Source: Bradyrhizobium arachidis (GTDB lineage: Bacteria; Pseudomonadota; Alphaproteobacteria; Rhizobiales; Xanthobacteraceae). Taken from it: a stretch of DNA of 64,000 bases. The notes beneath the pieces were generated by a model. The model was not told the DNA's origin. It searched no databases and worked only from the letters and a program-made list of their open reading frames with translations. This document shows, in pieces, positions 25,526-32,694 of this stretch. Location of the stretch: assembly GCF_015291705.1 (NCBI RefSeq), contig NZ_CP030050.1:4216001-4280000 (forward strand), written 5' to 3'. Within the stretch, counting starts at the first letter, position 1. Every line of letters starts with the position of its first letter. Made by a program: the position numbers and the translations under genes.

Positions 25526-25872
25526 TGTCTTTCCTTTGAGTCGTGAGCACTTCGTTGCGGAAGAGTCATAAGCCTAAGGAGGGGCGGACAGTCCAAGTAG
25601 TGCTCTGCAGACATACTCTGTATCCGACAAAACCGGACAATTGTCGCTGTATCGCCGGTGCAGCCGGCCTTCTCCGCGGCGAGATCGGGGACCGACCGGG
25701 CGCGCGAATTGTGAGCATATGGCAAGACACTACAAGGCTGGCGCTGACGCTACAATCCGTAACATCTGTAACGAATTGGACCGCACTTGAAATGGCTTTG
25801 GTACGGCTCGGCAGCCAAGCTTCACGCCTGCTGTTGGGGAAGTCTTCACGAACAAGCGTCAGGACGGCCGGT
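25526..25872. other. Divergent intergenic region with a small palindrome
   Basis: The region separates the broken hydrolase (minus) from the FAD oxidoreductase (plus). The reading frame of the oxidoreductase stays open up to 25543, but the upstream part is not family sequence. GACAATTGTC (25636-25645) is a perfect 10-bp palindrome and a possible operator. Nothing else is seen. Confidence 0.4.
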
Positions 25873-27258
25873 ATGTTGGAAAAGGCTCAGGATATTGATG
25901 GTGCCCTCCGTAGGCTCAGTGGCCAGATCGAAGGTCGGATCTCAACACAAGGCGATGAAGACTATAAGGCCGCCTGCGCCATCTGGGCGAAGCCGGTCGG
26001 GCGCCAGCCTCGTGCCATCGTCCATTGTCGGGCGCCGCAGGACATCCAGTTTGCCGTTGCGGCCGCGCGTTCTGCAGACCTTCGGCTGTCCGTGCGAGGC
26101 GGCGGCCATGATTGGGCCGGTCGCGCGTTGTGCGATGGGCTCGTGCTTGACCTTGGTGGTATGCGGGATGTGGTCGTTGAGGCCGACATTGCCTGGGTCT
26201 CCGGCGGGAGCCGTGCCTCCGATCTGCTCGCGGCGACCGATCCACTCGGGCTCGCCGCAGTGACAGGCTCGTGCAGTACGGTCGGCATGGCTGGGCTTAC
26301 ACTGGGGGGCGGCTACGGTCCGCTGAACGGACGTTTTGGGCTCGCGCTCGACAATCTGATAGCGGCCGACGTCGTCCTGTCGGACGGCCGGCTGGTGATC
26401 GCGGAGCGCGGGCGCAACGAAGACCTATTCTGGGCCTTGCGCGGCGGCGGCGGCAATTTTGGCGTGGTGACGGCTATGCGGATTCGGCTGCACCAACTGC
26501 CCTTTGTCGTTTCCGGCGCGCTGGTCTATCCGTTCTCGCAAGCCCGGGACGTACTTCGACGCTGCGCCGACGAGGCTCGCTTCGCGCCGGACGAACTGAC
26601 GGTGCAGGTCGTCGCGGGGGCGGGGCCTGATGGCGCGCCGGTCATCATGATTGTGCCGACCTGGAGTGGTTCGCCCGACGAGGCCGACACCCATCTAGCG
26701 CCACTCCTTGAGCTTGGGACGGCGCTCTCCAATACGGTGGGAACGGTTCGCTACGGCGCTTCCGTGTCGCTGTTTGATCCGGCCATCGTGAATGGGCAGC
26801 GTGTGTTTATGGAAACGTGCCTGCTTCCCGTGCTCGACGAGGCTGGCATCGACATGCTTTTGAAAGCAATGGCGAATGCGCCATCGGCCGGCTGTTCCAT
26901 GATCACCCATGAGTTCAAGGGAGCAGCCTCGCAGGTCCCATTGGAAACGACTGCGTTTGGCTTGCGTCGGGACCATGTGTCCATCGAAATCCTTGCGTCA
27001 TTTGACGACGGATCGCGGACGGAAGAACGGCGGCATCGACAATGGGTACGTGAGGCCCGCGAGGCGTTTACGAATATCGCGCTTCCTGGCGGATACCCAA
27101 ACATGCTGGGTGAGGGTGAGGTCGCGCGCGCTGCAGCGAGCTTTGGCCAGAACGCTGATCGACTGCTCAAGGCCAAGCGTCTTTATGACCCGGACAATGT
27201 GTTCCGGTCCGCTATCCCGCTGCCGATCGTTGCCGAAGCTCGGGCGCGCGAAGCATGA
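25873..27258 (+). CDS. FAD-linked oxidoreductase of the berberine-bridge-enzyme family
   Basis: I chose the ATG at 25873 (461 residues, usual length) because AGGACGG lies 6 bases upstream. The FAD-binding PCMH domain covers about residues 42-215: RLSVRGGGHDWAGRA with His79 as candidate covalent FAD attachment, then TGSCSTVGMAGLTLGGGYG and LFWALRGGGGNFGVVT. The substrate domain follows, and the C-terminal BBE motif is FGQNADRLLKAKRLYDPDNVF. Such enzymes oxidise sugars, alkaloids or aromatic alcohols with O2. The stop overlaps the ATG of the decarboxylase remnant (ATGA), so the two once formed an operon. Confidence 0.87.
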   Translation: MLEKAQDIDGALRRLSGQIEGRISTQGDEDYKAACAIWAKPVGRQPRAIVHCRAPQDIQFAVAAARSADLRLSVRGGGHDWAGRALCDGLVLDLGGMRDVVVEADIAWVSGGSRASDLLAATDPLGLAAVTGSCSTVGMAGLTLGGGYGPLNGRFGLALDNLIAADVVLSDGRLVIAERGRNEDLFWALRGGGGNFGVVTAMRIRLHQLPFVVSGALVYPFSQARDVLRRCADEARFAPDELTVQVVAGAGPDGAPVIMIVPTWSGSPDEADTHLAPLLELGTALSNTVGTVRYGASVSLFDPAIVNGQRVFMETCLLPVLDEAGIDMLLKAMANAPSAGCSMITHEFKGAASQVPLETTAFGLRRDHVSIEILASFDDGSRTEERRHRQWVREAREAFTNIALPGGYPNMLGEGEVARAAASFGQNADRLLKAKRLYDPDNVFRSAIPLPIVAEARAREA

Positions 27259-27579
27259 CCACGCTCGCGACCGCATTGCTCGAGGGCCTGAAGAAGCCCG
27301 GCGCGCGAGATTTTCGGCATCCCGGGCGATTTCTCCGCGTTCAACGATCTCGACGACTGGCATTTCGCCAAGATCGCGCCGTCGCTCGGCGGCACCGGCG
27401 AGCGGGTGACGACGCGGCGCGTGCTCGCGGCCGCGTTGGAGCGGGCGGCACAGAACCGCGGCCGCTTCGCGCTGATCGAGGTGATGCTGCCCCGCGGGAG
27501 GACGTCGGACACACTGGCGCGGTTCGTCGCCGGCTTCAAGGCGGCGCGGGCGCCGGCGGACGCACACGGTGAATCCTGA
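27255..27579 (+). pseudogene. Internally deleted thiamine-diphosphate decarboxylase (indolepyruvate/phenylpyruvate type)
   Basis: The N-terminus MTTLATALLEGLKKPGAR, continued in a shifted frame as REIFGIPGDF, is the start of indolepyruvate/phenylpyruvate decarboxylases. It joins directly to a C-terminal piece, FNDLDDWHFAKIAPSLGGTG, then ALIEVMLPRGRTSDTLARF, ending at TGA 27577-27579. More than 400 central residues, including the thiamine-diphosphate site, are gone. Its ATG overlaps the stop of the FAD oxidoreductase. The original pair could have oxidised and decarboxylated an aromatic substrate; now only the oxidase survives. Confidence 0.8.
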
Positions 27580-27766
27580 CCTGCCTGTCATTGTTGCGGG
27601 GCGTGCAGGGTAGGCAAAGGCAGCCCATGCCTCGCGCGCGGCACGGTGCGGGCAAGATCGCCGGCGGCAGACCGGGGCTAATTCAAGTTTCAGCCGGAGC
27701 AAGCAGCATTTCCTGTCCCAACGCAGCAACCGGGATTGCTGCTACGGCAAGTTTGAGAGATCAAAT

Positions 27767-28492
27767 ATGTTGGCAGACGTCGGCCATATTATTGTCGTCG
27801 ATGATGATGCCGCTTTGCGGCAGATGGTGATCGGATATCTGGAAGAGCACAGTGTGCCGAGCAGGGCCGTATCCAGCCGGGCTGAACTGCATATTCATCT
27901 TCAACGAGCGGAGCCTGGTCTGATCATTCTCGACCTTCGTCTAGATCAGGACGATGGATTGGATATGCTGCGGGAAATTCGCGCACATTCCGATGTGCCT
28001 GTCATCATCACGACCGGGCACCGGCTCGACGAAAGCGACCGCATCGTTGGGCTCGAGCTCGGCGCCGACGACTACATCATCAAGCCATTCAGCCTGAGAG
28101 AGCTCCTGGCGCGAGTCCGCGCCGTGTTGCGGCGTCAGGAGATGGGGCGGGCCGCGCGTGCCCGTGAACCAGAACGCGGCGGCTATCGCTTCAACGGCTG
28201 GAAACTCGAACGTCGCGGCCGCAGTCTGATAGACGTCAACAACTCGCAGGTCCCCCTGAGCAAGGGCGAATACACCTTGTTGCTGGCTTTTCTTGAAGCG
28301 CCGCAACGCCCGCTGACGCGCGAGTACCTGCTTCAGGCGACCCGCGTCCACGAAGACATCTTTGACCGGAGCGTCGACGTTCAAGTGCTGCGATTGCGGC
28401 GGAAACTGGAGACCGACCCGAGCGCGCCGCGCATCATCCAGGCCGAGCGCGGCGTTGGTTACGTCTTCACCATTCCCGTCGAGCCGTTCTAG
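27767..28492 (+). CDS. OmpR-family response regulator (paralogue 2)
   Basis: This encodes 241 residues. The receiver domain covers residues 6-120 with acidic pocket VVDDDAAL and phosphoacceptor Asp56 in ILDLRLD, followed by TTGH and GADDYIIKPFSLRELLAR. The winged helix covers about 140-236 (KGEYTLLLAFLEAPQRPLTR; RVHEDIFDRSVD; ERGVGYVFTIP). It is clearly paralogous to the regulator at 21763-22569 but lacks that protein's 30-residue head. No kinase gene is adjacent; the hybrid kinase at 19063 is the nearest. The ribosome site is weak (GAGAG about 10 bases upstream). Confidence 0.9.
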   Translation: MLADVGHIIVVDDDAALRQMVIGYLEEHSVPSRAVSSRAELHIHLQRAEPGLIILDLRLDQDDGLDMLREIRAHSDVPVIITTGHRLDESDRIVGLELGADDYIIKPFSLRELLARVRAVLRRQEMGRAARAREPERGGYRFNGWKLERRGRSLIDVNNSQVPLSKGEYTLLLAFLEAPQRPLTREYLLQATRVHEDIFDRSVDVQVLRLRRKLETDPSAPRIIQAERGVGYVFTIPVEPF

Positions 28493-28843
28493 GATACGAC
28501 ATTGCAAGTGGATGCTACGCGCGAACGCGGACGGGCTCCCGAAGGATCCTGCGCGTGACGGAGGGAGACAGCAGTGATGGTGAAGACGTGGCGCCATGAG
28601 CTGCAGTTGTAAGCGCTTCTTGCAGTGGGCGTGACGGCCGCGTGACAGGGAAGCCTCCGCATATCTCCAGCAATATCGCGCCGGAGAAAATCCGAGGGTC
28701 GTCCATAAAAACCGGACGATGTGTTGCTATTTTTCCGCCTTTTGGACGAGTCGTCCACTCACTAGCTTTCGCTGCGCGCAAGCAGCTTGTTTGAGGCTTG
28801 GGCGCTCCGCCGCTGCGAAAATGTCGACTCAAAGGATTTTGAC
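28493..28843. other. Upstream region of the isochorismatase-like gene
   Basis: No gene is seen in these 351 bases. The right part carries the GGACGA half-site array (28699-28757). The left part has short open frames only. Confidence 0.5.
28699..28757. promoter_or_regulatory. Array of four GGACGA/TCGTCC half-sites (TetR-like operator)
   Basis: TCGTCC (28699-28704) faces GGACGA (28714-28719) across 9 bases. Then TGGACGAGTCGTCCA (28743-28757) is a perfect 7-1-7 palindrome. The second site ends 86 bases before the ATG of the isochorismatase-like gene. Such odd-centred palindromes are typical of TetR-family operators. No TetR gene lies in the window, so the regulator must be elsewhere. Confidence 0.55.
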
Positions 28844-29425
28844 ATGCACAAGAACGCCTTCACTCCCGAGAATGCCGCGATGGTGCTGATCGACCACCAG
28901 GTCGGTACGATGTCGTGGACGCACTCTCTCGATATCAATATCGTCAGGAAAAACGCGCTCAGGCTCGCACAAATCGCGAAGGCCCTGGAAATGCCGGCGG
29001 TGTTGACCTCGAGCATGGAGGATCAGGTCAGTTTCACCGGCCCGCTCATCTCGGAGCTCGAACAAATCCTGCCTCAGGCGTTTGCTGCAAGGATCAGGCG
29101 GCCGGGCATCGTCAACGCGATGCACCACGAAGGCTTCAACAAAGCCGTCAAGGCAACCGGTCGCAAGAAGCTTTTCGTGGCCGGTATCACCACCGAAATT
29201 TGTATCACTTTTCCAGTGCTGCAAATGCTGGAGGAGGGCTATGAGGTTCAGGTAGCGGCTGACGCCTCTGCTTCGTTTTCACAGCTCGGTCATGATCTGG
29301 CACTGCAGCGCATGCACAAGGCGGGCGCGGCTATCGTGACCGTTCCACAGATCGTCTCCGAGCTGGCACTCGATTGGACCAGCCCGAACGGCAAGAAGCT
29401 GGTTTCGATCATCGAATATTCGTGA
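28844..29425 (+). CDS. Isochorismatase-like cysteine hydrolase (YcaC-type)
   Basis: This 193-residue protein starts at an ATG with AAAGGA about 8 bases upstream. Catalytic Asp17 is in VLIDHQVG, and the nucleophile Cys120 is in GITTEICITFP after ATGRKKLFVA, the standard order for this superfamily. The C-terminal part ADASASFSQLGHDLALQRM is the usual helix region. Substrates in this family range from isochorismate to N-carbamoyl compounds and nicotinamide; the TEIC form is typical of YcaC-like proteins of unknown substrate. Expression is probably controlled through the GGACGA palindromes upstream. It is a single-gene unit. Confidence 0.9.
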   Translation: MHKNAFTPENAAMVLIDHQVGTMSWTHSLDINIVRKNALRLAQIAKALEMPAVLTSSMEDQVSFTGPLISELEQILPQAFAARIRRPGIVNAMHHEGFNKAVKATGRKKLFVAGITTEICITFPVLQMLEEGYEVQVAADASASFSQLGHDLALQRMHKAGAAIVTVPQIVSELALDWTSPNGKKLVSIIEYS

Positions 29426-29960
29426 GGCAGCGCGAACGCGCTCGCTCGAGATCGTCTTATGCCTCGAACATCCGTCGATTTACGCCGTTGGTCGTACGTT
29501 AATTCGAGCACGGCGTCGAAATCATCCTCCCGAGCTCGTCAGCTCTCGTGGTGTATCGCTGATTTGAAAAGACATTCTGCAGAATCTCGCGCGCTGTAGA
29601 ACGGGACCGATGCTGGCAATCGAAAAATGAATTTTGCCACCATCGAATTGCAGGCTGGAACCTGCGGAAGGTGGCTCCGTCTCAGGCGAGACGGAGCAAG
29701 CCAGTAATATAGCCTTCGATGCGATTGCTCGTCCCGACGAGAACGTTGACGAGCGTACCGAGAAGGATGAAGGCTGCATCGGGCGAGTTGGTGGGCCTGT
29801 ACACGGTTTGCTCTCGTGTCCGTGGCGTGTGCACCGATAATCCGAAGATGTGATTTTCACTTCCAATTTATGCCTATATGGCCCTAGAAGAGGCTGGCAG
29901 CGGAAGCCTCATCAAACCGGATTTCTCAATCGGTCCAATTACACATAGGGCCGACACGAT
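29426..29960. other. Gap between accessory and core-like halves
   Basis: No gene is supported in these 535 bases. A minus-strand frame at about 29700-29815 contains a hydrophobic run, AAFILLGTLVNVLVG, that might come from a membrane protein, but it has no start or homology that I recognise. This gap marks the change from fragment-rich to compact gene order. Confidence 0.45.
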
Positions 29961-30974
29961 GTGAAATATATCAGTAAAATGAATGGCTTAGATCGCAAAT
30001 TCTCCGTGGCCCCCATGATGGATTGGACTGACCGGCACTGCCGGGTGTTCCACCGTCAGCTGACCCGGCGCGCGCTGCTCTATACGGAGATGCTGACCAC
30101 CGGCGCCGTCGTTCATGGCGATCGGGAGCGGCTGCTCGGGTTCGATGCGTGCGAGCATCCCGTGGCGCTGCAGCTTGGCGGGTCGGATCCGCGCGAGCTC
30201 GCGCTTGCTGCGCGGATCGGCGAAGATTTCGGCTATGACGAGATCAATCTCAATGTCGGCTGTCCCTCCGACCGCGTGAAGGACGGCCGCTTCGGCGCCT
30301 GCCTGATGGCGGAGCCGGAGCTCGTGGCGCGATGCGTCGAGGCCATGAAGCACGCGGTCGGCGTTCCCGTGACGGTGAAGTGCCGCATCGGCATCGACGA
30401 GCAGGATCCGGAAGTTGCGCTCGATACGCTTGCGCGCGGGGTGGTCGCTGCCGGCTGCGACGCGCTGATCGTGCACGCCCGCAAGGCCTGGCTCAACGGT
30501 CTGTCTCCGAAGGAGAACCGCGACATCCCGCCGCTCGATTATGATCGCGTTTATCGCCTCAAGCGCGCGATGCCCGATGTGCCCATCATCATCAATGGCG
30601 GCGTCCCTGGCATCGACAAGGCCAGGGCACATCTCGATCACGTCGATGGCGTGATGCTCGGCCGTGCTGCCTATCAGGAGCCGTGGCGGCTGCTCAGCGT
30701 CGATCGCGACATCTTCGGCGAGGCGCCGCCGCATGCGACCATGCAGGACGCGTTCGAAGCGATGATGCCCTATATCGAGCAGCAGCTCGCCCGCGGCACG
30801 CGGCTGCACGCCATCACGCGGCATTTCGTCGGCGCATTCCACGCCGTGCCGGGTGCGCGCGCTTTTCGTCGCCATCTTGCCGAGCAAGGCGTCAAGCCGG
30901 GGGCCGGCGTCGAGGTGTTGCGTGATGCGATCGCGCGTGTCGGCGCGCGTGCGCCAGCGGAAGCGGCCGCGTAG
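29961..30974 (+). CDS. dusA: tRNA-dihydrouridine(20/20a) synthase DusA
   Basis: This 337-residue (from GTG 29961) flavoenzyme reduces uridine 20/20a in the tRNA D-loop. The TIM-barrel start is FSVAPMMDWTDRHCRVFHRQ, the catalytic Cys101 is in NLNVGCPSDRVKDGRFGACL, and ALIVHARKAWLNGLSPKENR plus IIINGG are FMN/RNA-binding parts typical of DusA. An ATG at 29979 is an alternative start; neither has a strong ribosome site. A bidirectional terminator follows at 30989. Confidence 0.95.
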   Translation: MKYISKMNGLDRKFSVAPMMDWTDRHCRVFHRQLTRRALLYTEMLTTGAVVHGDRERLLGFDACEHPVALQLGGSDPRELALAARIGEDFGYDEINLNVGCPSDRVKDGRFGACLMAEPELVARCVEAMKHAVGVPVTVKCRIGIDEQDPEVALDTLARGVVAAGCDALIVHARKAWLNGLSPKENRDIPPLDYDRVYRLKRAMPDVPIIINGGVPGIDKARAHLDHVDGVMLGRAAYQEPWRLLSVDRDIFGEAPPHATMQDAFEAMMPYIEQQLARGTRLHAITRHFVGAFHAVPGARAFRRHLAEQGVKPGAGVEVLRDAIARVGARAPAEAAA

Positions 30975-30988
30975 CTCCAGTCAGATGA

Positions 30989-31016
30989 AGAGCCGGATCG
31001 CATAATCCGGCTCTTT
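30989..31016. terminator. Bidirectional rho-independent terminator
   Basis: AAGAGCCGGAT (30989-30999) and ATCCGGCTCTT (31006-31016) form an 11-bp stem with a 6-base loop, flanked by A on the left and T on the right. It lies between the convergent dusA and outer-membrane protein genes and can serve both. Confidence 0.85.
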
Positions 31017-31025
31017 CGATCCGTC

Positions 31026-31694
31026 TTAGCGGAACAGGTCGAAGTGGTAGTTCACGCCGACGCGGAAGGTGTGGAATTTCGGCGCGTTCCAGTCCGGCAG
31101 ATCGTCGTGCTTGAACTCGGTGTAGAGATATTCGGCCTTGGCCGACCATTTCGGCAGGAACGCCCATTCGACGCCGCCACCTGCGGTCCAGCCCATCTTC
31201 ATCTTGTTGATCGGGCCATCCTTCAATTCGCCGGTGGCCAGACCCGCGGTCCCGAAGAACAGCAGGCGTGAATCCATCGTCGCGATGCCGGCGCGGGCTC
31301 GGCCGGTCATGTACCAGGGCAGGCTCACCGCGGCACTGCTCAGCGCGTCGTGGTTCTTGATGTCCCCGCCTTCGAAATCGTTCTCGATGCCGACCACGAA
31401 CATCGGCGAGATCTGGTAGTTGTATCCGATCTGCACGCCGCCGACGGCGCCCTTGACCTTGCCTCCGTTGGTGCCGACGAGATTGTTGAAGGCGTCGTCG
31501 CCGCTCTCGGCATAGCCGGCGTTGAAGCCCGCATAAAGACCCGTCCACGAGTACACCGGCTGCGGTGCCGTGTAGGCGGAGGAGGGCGCGGCATAGCGCG
31601 GCGACAGATCCGCAGCGCTGGCGCTGCCTGCGGCGAACACCGCGACAAAGGGCAGGGCGCGCATCGCGCAGCGTAAGGCGGCTGTGGCAGTCAT
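31026..31694 (-). CDS. Outer-membrane beta-barrel protein (Omp31/OmpA-barrel type)
   Basis: This 222-residue protein has a Sec signal peptide ending in GSASAADLS (cleavage after about residue 27). The mature protein starts with a Pro/Tyr-rich stretch and YSWTGLYAGFNAGY, the first strand pattern of rhizobial Omp25/Omp31-like porins. Alternating strands follow and the chain ends NYHFDLFR. It probably forms an eight-stranded outer-membrane barrel. A palindrome at 31773 lies about 80 bases upstream of the start and may be an operator. Confidence 0.88.
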   Translation of the reverse strand: MTATAALRCAMRALPFVAVFAAGSASAADLSPRYAAPSSAYTAPQPVYSWTGLYAGFNAGYAESGDDAFNNLVGTNGGKVKGAVGGVQIGYNYQISPMFVVGIENDFEGGDIKNHDALSSAAVSLPWYMTGRARAGIATMDSRLLFFGTAGLATGELKDGPINKMKMGWTAGGGVEWAFLPKWSAKAEYLYTEFKHDDLPDWNAPKFHTFRVGVNYHFDLFR

Positions 31695-31772
31695 GAGTCT
31701 CGATCTCCCATTTGGCCGCTCCCTGAAGGAGGCAGCGCTCGTCCAACCCCGATCCAGGAATGAGTTTATTAT

Positions 31773-31790
31773 AAACCGACTAGGCGGTTT
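31773..31790. promoter_or_regulatory. TetR-like operator palindrome upstream of the barrel gene
   Basis: AAACCG (31773-31778) and CGGTTT (31785-31790) are inverted around actagg, resembling TetR-family operators of the form AACCGACTNGTCGGTT. It is 79 bases upstream of the outer-membrane protein ATG, within A+T-rich sequence. No repressor gene is in view. Confidence 0.4.
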
Positions 31791-31862
31791 GTAAATAGTG
31801 CAAATGCCACACTTCTGCGCTTTCGCGGCAAGTTGTCCGAGGCTGTGGATGGGCCGGAGGGA

Positions 31863-32417
31863 TTAATCCACCGCTGTGCGCGCGCGGCGATGGCCGCTCT
31901 GCAGCTCCGGGTAGCCGGTGAGCATCAGCTTGTCGGCGCGAACGCCCCAGCTCTCCAGGCGGTCGAGGAAACTCATGCCGAGCAGGTTGGTCTTCATCTG
32001 TCCGCGCTGCACGACGAGGGCCGGCACCGATTTTTCGACGAGGTGGCCGACCGCGAGGCGATCGAGCGTGAGCCGGGCCGCCTTGGTGTGGCCGCCCGCG
32101 GTTTCGAGATCGACGTCATATTCGAGCATCTCGAGCGGCAGTCCGATCGCCTTCGCGGTCTCCCAGGTCAGCACCACGGAGGTCGCCCCGGTATCGATCA
32201 CCATCGGTGCGGCGACGCCGTTGATCTTGGCGCGCAGCGCGAATTCGCCGCCCTGGCCGCGCTGGATCTGCACGGCAGGGGGCGGGGAGGCGGTCTGCGC
32301 GCGGAACATTTGCGAGACCTTGTTGCTGGCGCGCACGATCTGGCTGGGATCGCCATAGGCGACAACGGCACCGGCCGTGCCGGCGAGCATGATGAGAACG
32401 AGCAGGAAGCGGATCAT
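31863..32417 (-). CDS. Retropepsin-like aspartic protease, TIGR02281 type
   Basis: This encodes 184 residues. An N-terminal membrane anchor or signal (about 3-21, FLLVLIMLAGTAGAVVA) is followed by a single aspartic-protease lobe with catalytic D75-T-G in VIDTGATSVVL and the later GMSFLDRLESWGV loop. Single-lobe proteins of this type act as homodimers, presumably in the periplasm. It lies 28 bases downstream of the DUF1289 gene on the same strand and is probably cotranscribed. Substrate unknown. Confidence 0.88.
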   Translation of the reverse strand: MIRFLLVLIMLAGTAGAVVAYGDPSQIVRASNKVSQMFRAQTASPPPAVQIQRGQGGEFALRAKINGVAAPMVIDTGATSVVLTWETAKAIGLPLEMLEYDVDLETAGGHTKAARLTLDRLAVGHLVEKSVPALVVQRGQMKTNLLGMSFLDRLESWGVRADKLMLTGYPELQSGHRRARTAVD

Positions 32418-32445
32418 GGCGCGCCTCCGAGGGCACGCGAGGCGG

Positions 32446-32649
32446 TCAGGCGCGCTTCGGCGTTCCTGCGATCGGCGTCAGCCCGGCGTCCGTCATCCGC
32501 GCCGGCAGCAGCGCCATGACCGCGAGCCGTTCCGCGCTCTCCATGGCGTGCCAGCGTGCGATCTCCGGCAAGGTGCGGCCGCAGCCGAAGCACAGCTTGG
32601 TCTTGGGATCGATCATGCAGACGGCGACGCACGGCGTTTCTTTGCTCAT
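32446..32649 (-). CDS. DUF1289 small cysteine-rich protein
   Basis: This 67-residue protein starts at ATG 32649 (upstream codons to 32685 are not family sequence). The pattern CVAVCMIDPKTKLCFGCGRT, followed by EIARW, is the DUF1289 signature, with four cysteines able to bind a metal. Proteins of this family are short and often lie next to core genes; the function is not established. It precedes the retropepsin gene in the same direction. Confidence 0.85.
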   Translation of the reverse strand: MSKETPCVAVCMIDPKTKLCFGCGRTLPEIARWHAMESAERLAVMALLPARMTDAGLTPIAGTPKRA

Positions 32650-32694
32650 TCGGACATAGTGGGGGATGGTCGGGCATCTCTGCAAGCATCTCGT

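Noticed and set aside
28844..29425. Assigning this hydrolase to the cyclic-compound island as an N-carbamoyl amidase
   Set aside because: It lies 11 kb beyond the island, behind different operators, and its TEIC form is of the YcaC type. A link to hyuAB would be speculation.
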